NCBI RefSeq assembly: GCF_002093745.1
Contig: NZ_MTSB01000029.1
Location: forward strand, 1 to 41,321
Origin: Pseudomonas graminis
GTDB lineage: Bacteria > Pseudomonadota > Gammaproteobacteria > Pseudomonadales > Pseudomonadaceae
Length of the DNA: 41,321 bases
Direction: 5' to 3'
Position 1 is the stretch's first letter. The number at the start of each line of letters is the position of its first letter. This document shows positions 15,248-24,411 of this stretch, piece by piece. The translations under genes and the position numbers were made by a program. The notes beneath the pieces were generated by a model, which saw nothing but the letters and a program-made list of their open reading frames with translations, searched no databases and had not been told where the DNA came from.

Positions 15248-15676
15248 ATGCCAGAATCTGCCGCTCGTTCATCGTCTGAAACGGTCGAGTCCATGCTGGC
15301 CTTCGTGCGCCAGGGGCATGTGCTGGCCTCTGACTGCCCGTCAAGGGTTGTGCTCAACCACGTTTGCAGCCGGTGGGGCGTGTTGGTGCTGGTGGTGCTG
15401 CGGGGCGGTGTGCATCGCTTCAGCGAAGTGCGGCGCAAGATCGGCGGGGTCAGCGAGAAAATGCTGGCACAGACCCTTCAGCATCTGGAACAGGACGGCT
15501 TCGTCAGCCGCAAATCGCTGCCCGTGGTTCCGCCGCATGTCGAGTATCGATTGACGCCGATGGGGGAAGAAGTTGCCCTGCAGGTTGAAACCCTGGCCAC
15601 CTGGATCGAGACCAATCTGCCGCGCATCATGCAGGCCCGCGAAGCGTCAGCCGAGGCCCGTACGACGCCGGCCTGA
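15248..15676 (+). CDS. ytfH: HxlR-type regulator, YtfH-like
   Basis: A 142-aa winged-helix regulator. The HxlR core runs through CPSRVVLNHVCSRWGVLVL, HRFSEVRRKIGGVSEKMLAQTLQ, LEQDGFVSR and VPPHVEYRLTPMGEEV, and matches E. coli YtfH closely. Cysteines C30 and C40 are candidates for redox or quinone sensing; C30 is at the position usual in this family. It presumably represses the divergent qorB until electrophiles or quinones modify it. AAGG lies 8 nt before the ATG at 15248. Confidence 0.88.
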   Translation: MPESAARSSSETVESMLAFVRQGHVLASDCPSRVVLNHVCSRWGVLVLVVLRGGVHRFSEVRRKIGGVSEKMLAQTLQHLEQDGFVSRKSLPVVPPHVEYRLTPMGEEVALQVETLATWIETNLPRIMQAREASAEARTTPA

Positions 15677-15814
15677 GGCATTTCTGACAGATTTTTCATC
15701 TGGCGATCGTCGGCGTAACTGCCTGTCGTCAGCCGCTTCTTGCTATGGTGCGCGCCCGAATATTCATTTACACGTTCAGTTGCACCGATTGCCCTTCATC
15801 GAGAAGCTGTAGAA

Positions 15815-17704
15815 ATGCCCAATCCGATTCCCCTGAAAGACCACGAGAAAGAGACGCGGCTGGTCAACCAGCGGCTGATTGCCTGCGCCGTGCTGGTCGG
15901 GCTGCTGGCAGCCTGCCTGGTAGCGAGAATGTACTTCCTGCAGGTCACCGAGTTCGACTATCACTCGACCATCTCTGAAAACAACCGCGTCCATGTGCTG
16001 CCGATCCCGCCTGAGCGCGGTTTGATCTTCGACCGCAATGGCGAGGTGCTGGCTGACAACCGCCCCAGTTTCAACCTGACCCTGACCCGCGAGCGGGCCG
16101 GTGACTGGCACAAGGTGATCGATGAACTGATGACCCTGCTGGAGCTGCCTGATGAAGACCGGATTCTGTTCGACAAGGAGCTGAAACAGGTCCGGCACCC
16201 GTTCGAACCCGCGACCCTTCTGTATGAACTGACCGAAGAGCAGATCGCCGTATTGGCGGTCAATCAATACCTGTTGCCGGGCGTGGATGTGGCCGCGCAG
16301 TTCGTACGTCACTACCCGCTGGGCGCGCATTTTGCCCACTCGATTGGCTACGTCGGGCGCATCAACGAAAAGGAAGCGGCCCACCTCGACAACGAGTATC
16401 GCGGCACCCAATCCATCGGCAAGACGGGCGTCGAACGCTTTTACGAGTCCGAGCTGCACGGCCACGTCGGCTATGAAGAAGTCGAGACCAACGCCCAGGG
16501 GCGCGTGTTGCGGGTTTTGAAACACACCGACCCGGTGCCTGGCAAGAACATCACCCTGACCCTGGATGCGCATCTTCAGGCGGCAGCGGAAGAGGCGTTG
16601 GGTGATCGTCGCGGTTCGGTGGTGGCGCTGGACCCGGAAACGGGCGAAGTGCTGGCGATGGTCAGTAAGCCGAGCTTCGACCCCAACCTGTTCGTGACCG
16701 GCATCAGTTTCAAGCAATATGCCGCGTTGCGCGATTCCATCGACCGGCCGCTGTTCAACCGCGTTCTGCGCGGCCTGTATGCACCAGGCTCGACGGTCAA
16801 ACCGGAAGTCGCAATTGCGGGTCTCGACAGCGGGGTGGTCAGCGCGTCCACCAAAGTCTTCGACCCCGGTTATTTCCAGCTGCCGGACTTCGATCACAAG
16901 TACCGCAACTGGAACCACAGCGGTGACGGCTGGGTGGACATGGACACCGCGATCATGCGTTCCAACGACACCTACTTCTACACCTTGGCGCACAAATTGG
17001 GCATCGACCGTCTGCACGACTACATGACCATGTTCGGCATTGGCCAAAAAGTCTCGCTGGACATGTTCGAAGAGTCCGCCGGCCTGATGCCGTCCCGTGA
17101 GTGGAAGCGTGCTACGCGCCGCCAGGCCTGGTTCCCGGGTGAAACGGTGATCCTCGGCATCGGTCAGGGTTACATGCAGGTCACGCCGCTGCAACTGGCC
17201 CAGGCCACGTCGCTGATCGCCAGTAAAGGCGTCTGGCACCGTCCGCACCTGGCGATGGAAGTGGGCCACGTAGCGCCAGTGGACGAGCACCCGATGCCGA
17301 ACATCGTGCTGCGTGATCCTAACGACTGGAATCAGGTCAACACCGGCATGCAGATGGTCATGCACGACCCGCGCGGCATCGCCCGCGATGCCGCCAAGGG
17401 CGCGCAGTACCGGATCGCCGGCAAAAGCGGCACTGCGCAGGTGGTGGCGATCAAGCAGGGCGAACGCTACAACCGCCTCAAGACCCTTGAGCGAAATCGC
17501 GACAACGCTTTGTTCGTCGGTTTTGCCCCGGCCGATCATCCGAAGATCGTGGTGTCGGTCACCATCGAGAACGGCGAGGCGGGCGGCCGGGTTGCAGGTC
17601 CGGTGGTGCGGGAGATTCTCGATGCCTGGCTGCTGGACAGCGACGGCAAGCTGAAACCGCAATACGCCGTGCCCACCAAGGCGACGGGCAACCCGCACGC
17701 CTGA
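15815..17704 (+). CDS. mrdA: Penicillin-binding protein 2 (MrdA-type transpeptidase)
   Basis: A 629-aa class B penicillin-binding protein. It has one N-terminal membrane anchor (about residues 20-42), a PBP dimerisation region with PPERGLIFDRNGEVLADN, and a transpeptidase domain. The active-site motifs are intact: STVK at 326-329, SND at 383-385, and KSGT at 537-540. The closest type is PBP2 of the elongation machinery, which cross-links side-wall peptidoglycan in the periplasm with RodA. No rodA, mreB or lytic transglycosylase gene is adjacent, so this is probably a second, stand-alone PBP2 paralogue. The ATG at 15815 was chosen because it directly precedes a normal PBP2 N-terminus. Confidence 0.92.
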   Translation: MPNPIPLKDHEKETRLVNQRLIACAVLVGLLAACLVARMYFLQVTEFDYHSTISENNRVHVLPIPPERGLIFDRNGEVLADNRPSFNLTLTRERAGDWHKVIDELMTLLELPDEDRILFDKELKQVRHPFEPATLLYELTEEQIAVLAVNQYLLPGVDVAAQFVRHYPLGAHFAHSIGYVGRINEKEAAHLDNEYRGTQSIGKTGVERFYESELHGHVGYEEVETNAQGRVLRVLKHTDPVPGKNITLTLDAHLQAAAEEALGDRRGSVVALDPETGEVLAMVSKPSFDPNLFVTGISFKQYAALRDSIDRPLFNRVLRGLYAPGSTVKPEVAIAGLDSGVVSASTKVFDPGYFQLPDFDHKYRNWNHSGDGWVDMDTAIMRSNDTYFYTLAHKLGIDRLHDYMTMFGIGQKVSLDMFEESAGLMPSREWKRATRRQAWFPGETVILGIGQGYMQVTPLQLAQATSLIASKGVWHRPHLAMEVGHVAPVDEHPMPNIVLRDPNDWNQVNTGMQMVMHDPRGIARDAAKGAQYRIAGKSGTAQVVAIKQGERYNRLKTLERNRDNALFVGFAPADHPKIVVSVTIENGEAGGRVAGPVVREILDAWLLDSDGKLKPQYAVPTKATGNPHA

Positions 17705-17728
17705 GCCGTGCCCTCGCAAGCGGCCTGA

Positions 17729-17755
17729 CTGAGCCCTGAACAGGGCTCAGGTTTT
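17729..17755 (+). terminator. Rho-independent terminator after PBP2
   Basis: CTGAGCCCT/AGGGCTCAG around a GAAC tetraloop (17729-17750), followed by GTTTTCT. A good intrinsic terminator separating the PBP2 gene from poxB. Confidence 0.85.
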
Positions 17756-17853
17756 CTGAACTGTCGAGAATCCATTGGGTCGACCACAACAGGCGTGGCA
17801 GAGCGCTGCGCGTGTCTTTCTGAACCCTTTATTGCCTCGACAAGGAACCCCTA

Positions 17854-19572
17854 ATGTCCAAGACCATTGCCGATCATCTTGCGCAAACCCTCGCAGCGGC
17901 AGGCGTTTCCCACATCTGGGGGGTGTCCGGTGACAGCCTCAACGGCCTGACCGACAGCCTGGAACGCATCGATTCGATTCGCTGGATGCACACCCGTCAT
18001 GAAGAAGTGGCGGCTTTTGCCGCCGGAGCCCAGGCAGCGTCCAGCGGCAAGCTGGCGGTGTGCGCAGGCAGTTGCGGGCCAGGCAACCTGCATTTGATCA
18101 ACGGTCTTTATGATTGCCACCGCAACCGCGTGCCGGTGCTGGCGATTGCTGCGCATATTCCGTCCTCGGAGATCGGCCTGGACTATTTTCAGGAAACCCA
18201 TCCACAGGAACTGTTCAAGGAGTGCAGCCACTTCGTTGAACTGGTCAGCAACCCCGAGCAGTTCCCCCGTGTGCTGGAGCGCGCCATGCGTGCGGCCATC
18301 AGCCAGAAGGGCGTGGCGGTCATCGTGTTGCCCGGTGACGTTGCGCTCAGCGATGCACCCGATGTGCCGGCCAAATGGATCGAAGCCACGCCGCCTACGG
18401 TGGTCCCGGCCGACAACGATTTGCAGTCCATGGCCGACATGCTCAACGGTTCCAAGGCTGTCACCTTGCTGTGCGGTGCAGGCTGCGAAGGCGCTCACGA
18501 GCAGGTCCTGGCGCTGGCCGACAAACTGGGCGCGCCGATTGTCCACGCGCTGCGCGGCAAGCAGCACGTCGAGTACGACAACCCGTTCGACGTCGGCATG
18601 ACCGGTCTGATCGGCTTCAGCTCCGGCTATCACGCCATGCTTTCCTGCGACACGCTGGTGATCCTCGGCAGCAGCTTTCCGTACCGTAATTTCTACCCAG
18701 AAAAGGCCGACATCATTCAGGTCGACCTTGATCCGACACAATTGGGCCGACGCACGCCTGTGGCGCTTGGTCTGGTGGGCGGGGTGCGCGAAACACTGGA
18801 AGCGCTGTTGCCCAGACTCACGCCGCACATGGATCGTCGTTTCCTCGACAAAGCCCTCAAGCACTACGCCAAGGCCCGCGAAGCGCTGGACGAGTTGGCC
18901 ACGTCGACACCGGATGGCACACCGATTCACCCGCAGTACCTCACCCGACTGGTCGACGAGCACGCCGACGCCGATGCGATCTTCACGGTCGATGTTGGCA
19001 CGCCAACGCTGTGGGCCGCGCGCTATCTGCACATGAACGGTAAACGCAGCCTGCTGGGTTCGTTCAATCATGGCTCGATGGCCAATGCTCTGCCGCAGGC
19101 GCTCGGTGCCAAGGCTGAACACCCGGATCGTCAGGTCGTTGCCTTGTGCGGTGACGGTGGGCTGTCGATGCTGCTGGGTGATCTGTTGAGCATTCGCCAG
19201 CTGAACCTGCCGATCAAAATGGTGGTGTTCAATAACAGTTCTCTGGGCTTCGTCGACATGGAAATGAAAGCCAGCGGTTACGTGCCACATGGCACCGATC
19301 TGCACGAGACTAACTTCGCCGGTATCGCCTTGGGCGCGGGCATTCTAGGTTTGCGCGTAGAAAATGCCGAAGAGCTGCCCGCAGCGCTGCGCAAGGCGTT
19401 CGATCACCCCGGCCCGGTGTTGATCGACGTGGTTACCGCCAAGCAGGAACTGGGCATCCCGCCGAAAATCAAACTGGCGCAGGCCAAAGGTTTCAGCCTG
19501 TACATGATGCGCGCGATCATGAGCGGGCGGGGCAGTGAAGTGCTGGAACTGGCCAAGACCAATTTGCGTTAA
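17854..19572 (+). CDS. poxB: Pyruvate oxidase / pyruvate:ubiquinone dehydrogenase PoxB
   Basis: A 572-aa thiamine-diphosphate flavoenzyme that converts pyruvate to acetate and CO2, passing electrons to ubiquinone. The catalytic glutamate E50 lies in [12 protein letters not shown], and the ThDP motif begins GDGG at 433-436 and ends with NN. The C-terminus ([24 protein letters not shown]) matches the membrane-binding tail of E. coli PoxB. AAGGA lies 7 nt before the ATG. In E. coli poxB is induced in stationary phase; that is background, not seen here. Its TAA stop shares the palindrome TTAA with the stop of the convergent GFA gene. Confidence 0.93.
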   Translation: MSKTIADHLAQTLAAAGVSHIWGVSGDSLNGLTDSLERIDSIRWMHTRHEEVAAFAAGAQAASSGKLAVCAGSCGPGNLHLINGLYDCHRNRVPVLAIAAHIPSSEIGLDYFQETHPQELFKECSHFVELVSNPEQFPRVLERAMRAAISQKGVAVIVLPGDVALSDAPDVPAKWIEATPPTVVPADNDLQSMADMLNGSKAVTLLCGAGCEGAHEQVLALADKLGAPIVHALRGKQHVEYDNPFDVGMTGLIGFSSGYHAMLSCDTLVILGSSFPYRNFYPEKADIIQVDLDPTQLGRRTPVALGLVGGVRETLEALLPRLTPHMDRRFLDKALKHYAKAREALDELATSTPDGTPIHPQYLTRLVDEHADADAIFTVDVGTPTLWAARYLHMNGKRSLLGSFNHGSMANALPQALGAKAEHPDRQVVALCGDGGLSMLLGDLLSIRQLNLPIKMVVFNNSSLGFVDMEMKASGYVPHGTDLHETNFAGIALGAGILGLRVENAEELPAALRKAFDHPGPVLIDVVTAKQELGIPPKIKLAQAKGFSLYMMRAIMSGRGSEVLELAKTNLR

Positions 19573-19991
19573 TCGTTCTCGGGCGTTGCAACGGCGGGGC
19601 GGTCAGACGGGTGATTGACCCCGTCGTTGGTTTTCACCTGCCCCAGATCGAAAGGATTCACACCTTCCAGGCAGGCGACGTTGTAACCATATTCATTGGG
19701 GTTGGAACGTCGCTGATGGTGGGTGTAGATCCCGCACCTGCCGCAAAAATAATGTTCGGCGGTACGCGTATTGAATTGATACAGCTTGAGCACACTCTGC
19801 CCGCGAATCACCCGAATCCCGTCCTTCGTCACGGAAGCAACAATTGCACCTCTGCGTCTGCACAGAGAGCAGTCACAGCGTCGCGGATCGACAATGCCAT
19901 TCGGCAAATCCAGCTCCAACACGATCGCACCGCAATGGCACGAGGCCTGATGGACGGTTTTGATATCTGTTGATCCGACTTTCTTGATCAT
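19569..19991 (-). CDS. GFA / CENP-V family zinc-binding protein
   Basis: A 140-aa protein with the GFA-fold zinc sites: CHCG near the N-terminus, [10 protein letters not shown] in the middle, and [10 protein letters not shown] towards the C-terminus. The family was named for a glutathione-dependent formaldehyde-activating enzyme, but most members have no proven activity. It is cytoplasmic and single-domain. No glutathione-dependent dehydrogenase is adjacent. Its stop codon overlaps the poxB stop, so the two genes are tightly convergent. Confidence 0.87.
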   Translation of the reverse strand: MIKKVGSTDIKTVHQASCHCGAIVLELDLPNGIVDPRRCDCSLCRRRGAIVASVTKDGIRVIRGQSVLKLYQFNTRTAEHYFCGRCGIYTHHQRRSNPNEYGYNVACLEGVNPFDLGQVKTNDGVNHPSDRPAVATPEND

Positions 19992-20231
19992 AAGGATTCC
20001 TTGTGCGTGTTATCAGCCCGCGTAAATGAAAATAATGTGGCGGTACTTCAAATTAAAGCAGACCGGTCGGTAAAGCTTGGCACCTCACAGCCGAAACAGT
20101 TGGACGGAAGCAAGACCGGCTACGGTAGGCTGATTACTGAATCATCTCTGGTTATCAAAAAACGTCAATAAATACAGAACGTCAGGCCAAAGATCGGTTT
20201 TATAGAAAGTCTGCAAGTCATGAGGTCTGCC

Positions 20232-22193
20232 ATGCTTAAAAATGCTCCTTTGAGTATTAAATTACTGCTTATTTTGATGTTCCCGCTGCTGGGCTTTCTG
20301 GCTTTTGCAGGTCTCTTTGTGGCCGACAAAAGCGAAACGCTCGGCGAGAACAGTCGGGCGGTCACGGCCACCCACGCAGCACGAAAACTGAGTGATGTGG
20401 TGACCACCCTCCAGCGCGAGCGCGGTGCCAGCGGTGTGTTTCTGGGCAGTGGCGGCAAATCCATGCAGGATAAGCTCAAGACGTTTCGCCAGGAAACAGA
20501 CAAGGCGATAAGCGAGATGCGTGCGCAATCGACCGACGATATTCCGGGCACGTCAAGCGTGTTGCGAGCATTTGAAGAGGTGATTGCATTGCGCCTCAAG
20601 GTGGATGCGCTGGCGATCAACAACACCGAGTCCGGCACCCGTTTCACCGACATCATCAAAACGCTCATCGGGTATAACTACTCGCTGGAAGCCAGCATTG
20701 AAGACCCGCAAATATTGCGCGCACTGAGCTCCCTCAATCAGTTCGTGGACATGAAAGAGCGCGCAGGCCGCGAACGTGTCTTGCTTGGCCTGGCCTTCAA
20801 CCAGAACCGCTTCGATGCCGCATTGCTGTCGCGCTTCAGCCGTAACCTGGGTGAGTTCTCCGGTTATTTCGAAGCCTTTCAGCGCTGGGCGCCGGAGGTG
20901 TTCAAAAGCAAACTGACCGCTGTTCTGCAACTGCCAGGGTCTCTGGAAGTGGCACGTTTGCAGCGTCTGGGTTTTGATACCCCGCTGGGCGACCCGCTCA
21001 ACATCAAGCCGGAAGACTGGTTCAACCTGTCCACCGACCGCATTGACCAGATGGCCAAGGTCGAAACGGAGTTGGGTCAGACCGTCGTTGGCCTGGCGGG
21101 TGCTGCGCGAAGCAGCGCTGAAAGCAGCCTGTACGTGGCAATCGGCATCGTTATCGCAATGCTGGTCTCGGTGTTGTGGCTGGCGTCGGTGATCATTCGC
21201 AACATCAAGATCGCCGTGGTCGATGTAAACCGCACATTGATTGCATTGTCGACCCGCGATCTGACCGCCAGAACCCGTTACGCCGGCAAGGACGAGTTTG
21301 GTGAGATCTCACGCAACCTGGACAACATGGCGCAACAGATCAGCGAGGTCATCCGCGAAATCGGCAGCGCTACGGCGCAGGTTGCCACGGCTGCGGAACA
21401 GTCCTCGGCCGTCGCATTGCAGACCAGCCAGAACGTGGCACAGCAGCGTCAGGGCACGGACCAGGTGGCCACAGCCATCAGCCAGATGAGCTCGACGGTC
21501 AAGGACGTTGCACGCAGCACCACCGATGCGTCGGAAATGTCGCAACGGGTCAATGCCAGCACAATGCAGGGCAAGGCTGAAATCGAAAACACCATCAGCC
21601 TGATTCAGGGGCTTTCGCTTCAGGCTGAGCAGACCTCGCAGATCATCAGTGAGCTCAAGGGCGAAAGCAATTCCATTTCCTCGGTCCTCGATGTCATCCG
21701 CGGTGTTGCCGACCAGACCAACCTGCTGGCGCTCAACGCTGCCATCGAGGCTGCACGTGCAGGCGAGCAGGGCCGAGGCTTCGCGGTGGTCGCGGATGAA
21801 GTGCGCAATCTGGCCAAAAAGACGCAGGACTCCACCGTCAGTATTCAGCAGATGATCGCCAACCTGCAGACCGGCTCCGAACGTGCTGCCGCGTCCATGC
21901 AGGAAACGCTGGGCAAAGCGCAGGCGGGTGCCAGTAACGTCGTGCGTGCGGGCGAATTGCTGGAAGAAATTGCCGAAGGCATCGCCAGCATCAGCGACCG
22001 CAATATCCAGGTGGCCTCGGCCGCTGAAGAGCAAAGCGTGGTCGCCGAAGAAATCCACCGCAGCGTCCACGACATCAACGCGCTGGTCATCCAGGTCAGC
22101 GCCGGTGCCGAGCAGACCGCCGTGACCAGCCGTGAACTGGCTCGACTGGCTGAACAGCAGCAGGGACTGGTGGGTCGATTCAAGGTGAGCTGA
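20232..22193 (+). CDS. Methyl-accepting chemotaxis protein with NIT sensor domain
   Basis: A 653-aa chemoreceptor. TM1 is at about residues 8-30. A large periplasmic helical region (about 35-290) contains [16 protein letters not shown] and [12 protein letters not shown], hallmarks of the nitrate/nitrite-sensing NIT domain. TM2 is near 298-322, followed by HAMP and a long cytoplasmic coiled coil. The signalling tip reads [20 protein letters not shown], near residues 495-530. It should signal to CheA/CheW. The ligand is unproven: NIT domains sense nitrate or nitrite in some proteins. I chose the ATG at 20232 because GAGG lies 6 nt upstream; ATG at 20220 is also in frame. A strong terminator follows. 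Confidence 0.92.
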   Translation: MLKNAPLSIKLLLILMFPLLGFLAFAGLFVADKSETLGENSRAVTATHAARKLSDVVTTLQRERGASGVFLGSGGKSMQDKLKTFRQETDKAISEMRAQSTDDIPGTSSVLRAFEEVIALRLKVDALAINNTESGTRFTDIIKTLIGYNYSLEASIEDPQILRALSSLNQFVDMKERAGRERVLLGLAFNQNRFDAALLSRFSRNLGEFSGYFEAFQRWAPEVFKSKLTAVLQLPGSLEVARLQRLGFDTPLGDPLNIKPEDWFNLSTDRIDQMAKVETELGQTVVGLAGAARSSAESSLYVAIGIVIAMLVSVLWLASVIIRNIKIAVVDVNRTLIALSTRDLTARTRYAGKDEFGEISRNLDNMAQQISEVIREIGSATAQVATAAEQSSAVALQTSQNVAQQRQGTDQVATAISQMSSTVKDVARSTTDASEMSQRVNASTMQGKAEIENTISLIQGLSLQAEQTSQIISELKGESNSISSVLDVIRGVADQTNLLALNAAIEAARAGEQGRGFAVVADEVRNLAKKTQDSTVSIQQMIANLQTGSERAAASMQETLGKAQAGASNVVRAGELLEEIAEGIASISDRNIQVASAAEEQSVVAEEIHRSVHDINALVIQVSAGAEQTAVTSRELARLAEQQQGLVGRFKVS

Positions 22194-22217
22194 CCGTAAC
22201 GGCTTGTACTGATGTTC

Positions 22218-22253
22218 AAAGGCCTGGGAGCGCGAGCTTTCAGGCCTTTTTTA
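22218..22253 (+). terminator. Rho-independent terminator of the chemoreceptor
   Basis: AAAGGCCTG (22218-22226) pairs with CAGGCCTTT (22241-22249), followed directly by TTTT. A strong intrinsic terminator. Confidence 0.9.
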
Positions 22254-22774
22254 TTGCAGCTGCCTGCATCCGCCCGTGACCATTCAGTCAGTTTTTCACG
22301 TAACTGCCGGTCATACATACGGTTATGTAGTGAGTAAAAATATTCACTACATAATCGTTGACGTACCTGTTTCCCTTTTGCATTATGCAGCTGTCTCCCT
22401 GATCGGGAGCGCAGCAAAGTGGTACTGAACAGGCTCGGCAAGCCGTCGAGATGTTCCTGGATGTAGGCTGCCCACAAGGCAGATTGATGGAGCTGAACTG
22501 GCATCGTCGTCGACAGGGGCGAGAAGCTGGCGAAATGTCCTCATGATGCTTGTAACGGATCGATTGATGATCCTGGGCCGGGTCTTTGGGTTTCGTGACT
22601 TCTTTTCTCTGCGCTGATGCCGTTGTGTAGCGGCTTTTCATCAAGGCTACCTGCATGTCCTTGAGGGCCGGAACTGTCTTCGACAAGCACGCCACCGTGT
22701 TTCGTGGATGAACGTCCGGCGCATGAACTTGATGCATCAACTATTGAACGGCCTGCGAGCGAAGGAGCATCACC
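22254..22774. other. Gene-free region with an AT-rich perfect palindrome
   Basis: About 520 nt between the chemoreceptor terminator and the next gene. The left half is AT-rich and carries a 14-bp hairpin at 22323-22354. A second, shorter hairpin is at about 22388-22413 (CTCCC-TGATC-GGGAG flanked by GCTG/CAGC). A long minus-strand frame here (22288-22740) gives a cysteine- and arginine-rich translation with no domain and no good ribosome-binding site, so I do not call it. It could be a decayed mobile element or a transcribed regulator. Confidence 0.5.
22323..22354. repeat. 14-bp perfect AT-rich hairpin
   Basis: TTATGTAGTGAGTA (22323-22336) and TATTCACTACATAA (22341-22354) pair over 14 positions with one G-T, around an AAAA loop. 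The outer 11 bp are perfect. There is no T-run on either side. It could be an operator, a mobile-element end or an RNA hairpin. Confidence 0.75.
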
Positions 22775-23092
22775 ATGAATATCAATACTCAACCGACTAT
22801 CGATGAACTGGCTCGTCTGTTTGCCATGCGCAAGGATACGCTGGACAACCACATTGTCTGGATTGCCGATTCGGGCGAAGTCCATCTCGACGCCATGTCG
22901 CCTTACACCCAGGAAAGCGAATTCCGTGATGCGCATCCGCACATGCGCCTTGCGCTGAAAATGTTCCGCCGGGGGCAGGGGTATGTGGGCAAAAAGGCTG
23001 CCGCGGATCGCACGTTCATGGACAACACGCTGCAAGCGCTGAAAAGTGAATGGCAAACGGCGCGGCGGCAGGCTCATTCTCAGGTCGCCTGA
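22775..23092 (+). CDS. Conserved protein of unknown function
   Basis: A 105-aa soluble protein (MNINTQPTIDELARLFAMRKD... ending RRQAHSQVA). It has no signal peptide, membrane segment or cysteine. The central part HPHMRLALKMFRRGQGYVGKKAA is basic. I believe it is a conserved Pseudomonas hypothetical but cannot name a family. GAAGGAG lies about 8 nt before the ATG, and a strong terminator follows, so it is a real single-gene unit. Confidence 0.75.
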   Translation: MNINTQPTIDELARLFAMRKDTLDNHIVWIADSGEVHLDAMSPYTQESEFRDAHPHMRLALKMFRRGQGYVGKKAAADRTFMDNTLQALKSEWQTARRQAHSQVA

Positions 23093-23122
23093 ACCTGAGG
23101 CCCGTCTTGCGTTGGATCTTGC

Positions 23123-23158
23123 AGTCCGTCACCGAGGTTCATCGGTGACGGACTTTTT
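23123..23158 (+). terminator. Strong Rho-independent terminator
   Basis: AGTCCGTCACCGA (23123-23135) pairs perfectly with TCGGTGACGGACT (23142-23154) around a 6-nt loop, followed by a T-run (23154-23158). It ends the 22775 gene. Confidence 0.95.
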
Positions 23159-23315
23159 CATGTGCAACGTTGATCAGCGCAGCGGCGACGCGGGGCCTAT
23201 GAGTTGTACAAAGCGATTTTGGTGGTATAGATTCCGGCCATGAGTCTGCACTCTCGACTCTTCTCATTCCTGACCTGCCACCGCTACCGTGGCAGCGCTC
23301 AATCAGAGGTTTCCG

Positions 23316-23834
23316 ATGCGTGCATCACGATGGTTATGGCTGGTGATCCTGCTCAGCGCAAACGCTTCGGCGGATTGGCGTGAGGCGTTGCCCAACGCCC
23401 AGGTCGTCGGCGGCGGAGACCTCAGCCTGTTCGGGTTTCGCATCTACACCGCCAGGCTGCTGAGCCCCGTCAAACCCTTTGTTGCCGATGCGCCGCTGGC
23501 CCTTGAACTGACTTATCACCGTGCCATTGATCGGGAAGATCTGGTCGATGCCAGCATCGATGAGATCAAGCGTATTTCAGGGCCATCCGTCACTGACGGG
23601 CAGTTGACTCAATGGCGCGAGCAAATGAACCAGTCATTTGTCGATGTCCAGCCGGGCATGAAGATCACGGGTGTCTACTTGCCCGGTCGCGAAGCGCGTT
23701 TCTATGTCGGCGACAAACTCCAGCATGTGGTGCCCGACAGCCGGTTTGCCAAGGCATTCTTTTCAATCTGGCTTGATCCGAAAACCCGTAACCCCGAACT
23801 TCGCGAGCAGTTGCTCGGCAGTACCGGCTCATGA
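23316..23834 (+). CDS. Chalcone isomerase-like secreted protein
   Basis: A 172-aa precursor with a signal peptide (MRASRWLWLVILLSANASA, cleavage after residue 19). The mature part matches the bacterial chalcone isomerase-like family: LSLFGFRIYTARLLSP, LELTYHRAIDREDLVDASIDEIKR, WREQMNQSFVDVQPGMKITGVYLPG and FSIWLDPKTRNPELREQLLG. Bacterial members are usually not plant-type chalcone isomerases; they bind lipids or act in unknown ways. AGAGG lies 6 nt before the ATG at 23316. The stop region overlaps the longest possible start of the lipoprotein gene downstream, whose real start is 17 nt further on, so the two are an operon. Confidence 0.88.
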   Translation: MRASRWLWLVILLSANASADWREALPNAQVVGGGDLSLFGFRIYTARLLSPVKPFVADAPLALELTYHRAIDREDLVDASIDEIKRISGPSVTDGQLTQWREQMNQSFVDVQPGMKITGVYLPGREARFYVGDKLQHVVPDSRFAKAFFSIWLDPKTRNPELREQLLGSTGS

Positions 23835-23851
23835 CCCATCAAGGAGGACGT

Positions 23852-24385
23852 ATGCTGAAAAAGTGGATGTTGATGCTGTGTATGGGCCTTGCGCTGAGCG
23901 GCTGCGGTGGTGTGCCGGTGACTCACTACAGCCAGGAAACGCCGAAGCTGGATCTGCGCAAGTATTTCACCGGGCGCGTCGAAGCCTGGGGAATGTTTCA
24001 GAAGCGCTCAGGCGAAGTCGTCAAGCGTTTCACCGTCGTCATTGATGGCCACAGCGAAGGCGAAGTGCTGGTCATGCACGAAGCGTTCAGCTACAGCGAC
24101 GGCACGAAACAGGTCCGCGAATGGCGCTTGCGCCCTGACGGCCCGGGCCGCTGGAAGGGGACCGCAGGCGATGTGGTCGGCGAGGCTTACGGCGAAGTGT
24201 CGGGCAACAGCTTCCACTGGAATTACGTGCTCAGGCTGCCGGTGGACGGCACGGAATATGACGTCAGTCTGGATGACTGGATGTACCTGATCGATGAGCA
24301 GACCCTGGCGAATCGCTCATCCATGACCAAGCTGGGCGTGGAAGTCGGGCAGATCACGCTGTTCTTTCGCAAGCCCGGCAAATAA
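23852..24385 (+). CDS. DUF3833 lipoprotein
   Basis: A 177-aa lipoprotein. The signal sequence MLKKWMLMLCMGLALSGCGG ends in a lipobox (LSGC), so it is lipid-anchored. The mature part follows the DUF3833 pattern: LDLRKYFTGRVEAWGMFQKRSGEVVKRF, then WRLRPDGPGRWKGTAGDVVGEAYG, then WNYVLRLPVDG. Function is unknown. An excellent AAGGAGG site stands just before the ATG at 23852. It directly follows the chalcone isomerase-like gene, a neighbourhood I recall from other gamma-proteobacteria. It converges on moaA. Confidence 0.9.
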   Translation: MLKKWMLMLCMGLALSGCGGVPVTHYSQETPKLDLRKYFTGRVEAWGMFQKRSGEVVKRFTVVIDGHSEGEVLVMHEAFSYSDGTKQVREWRLRPDGPGRWKGTAGDVVGEAYGEVSGNSFHWNYVLRLPVDGTEYDVSLDDWMYLIDEQTLANRSSMTKLGVEVGQITLFFRKPGK

Positions 24386-24411
24386 CCGGACGCACAGACA
24401 GGGCGCGCTGA

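Noticed and set aside
15776..17719. A 647-codon open frame on the minus strand opposite PBP2
   Set aside because: It is the mirror of a clear gene with all active-site motifs. The translation is His/Gln/Arg-rich and lacks domains, as expected from antisense of GC-rich coding DNA.
17851..19305. A 484-codon minus-strand frame opposite poxB
   Set aside because: Antisense shadow of a well-recognised gene.
20169..20193. FliA (sigma28) flagellar promoter before the chemoreceptor
   Set aside because: A TAAA and a GCCAAAGA occur, but the spacing is about two bases short and the -10 match is poor.
22288..22740. A 150-codon minus-strand frame in the gene-free gap
   Set aside because: Cysteine/arginine-rich translation without domain or ribosome-binding site; the hairpin at 22323-22354 lies in it.
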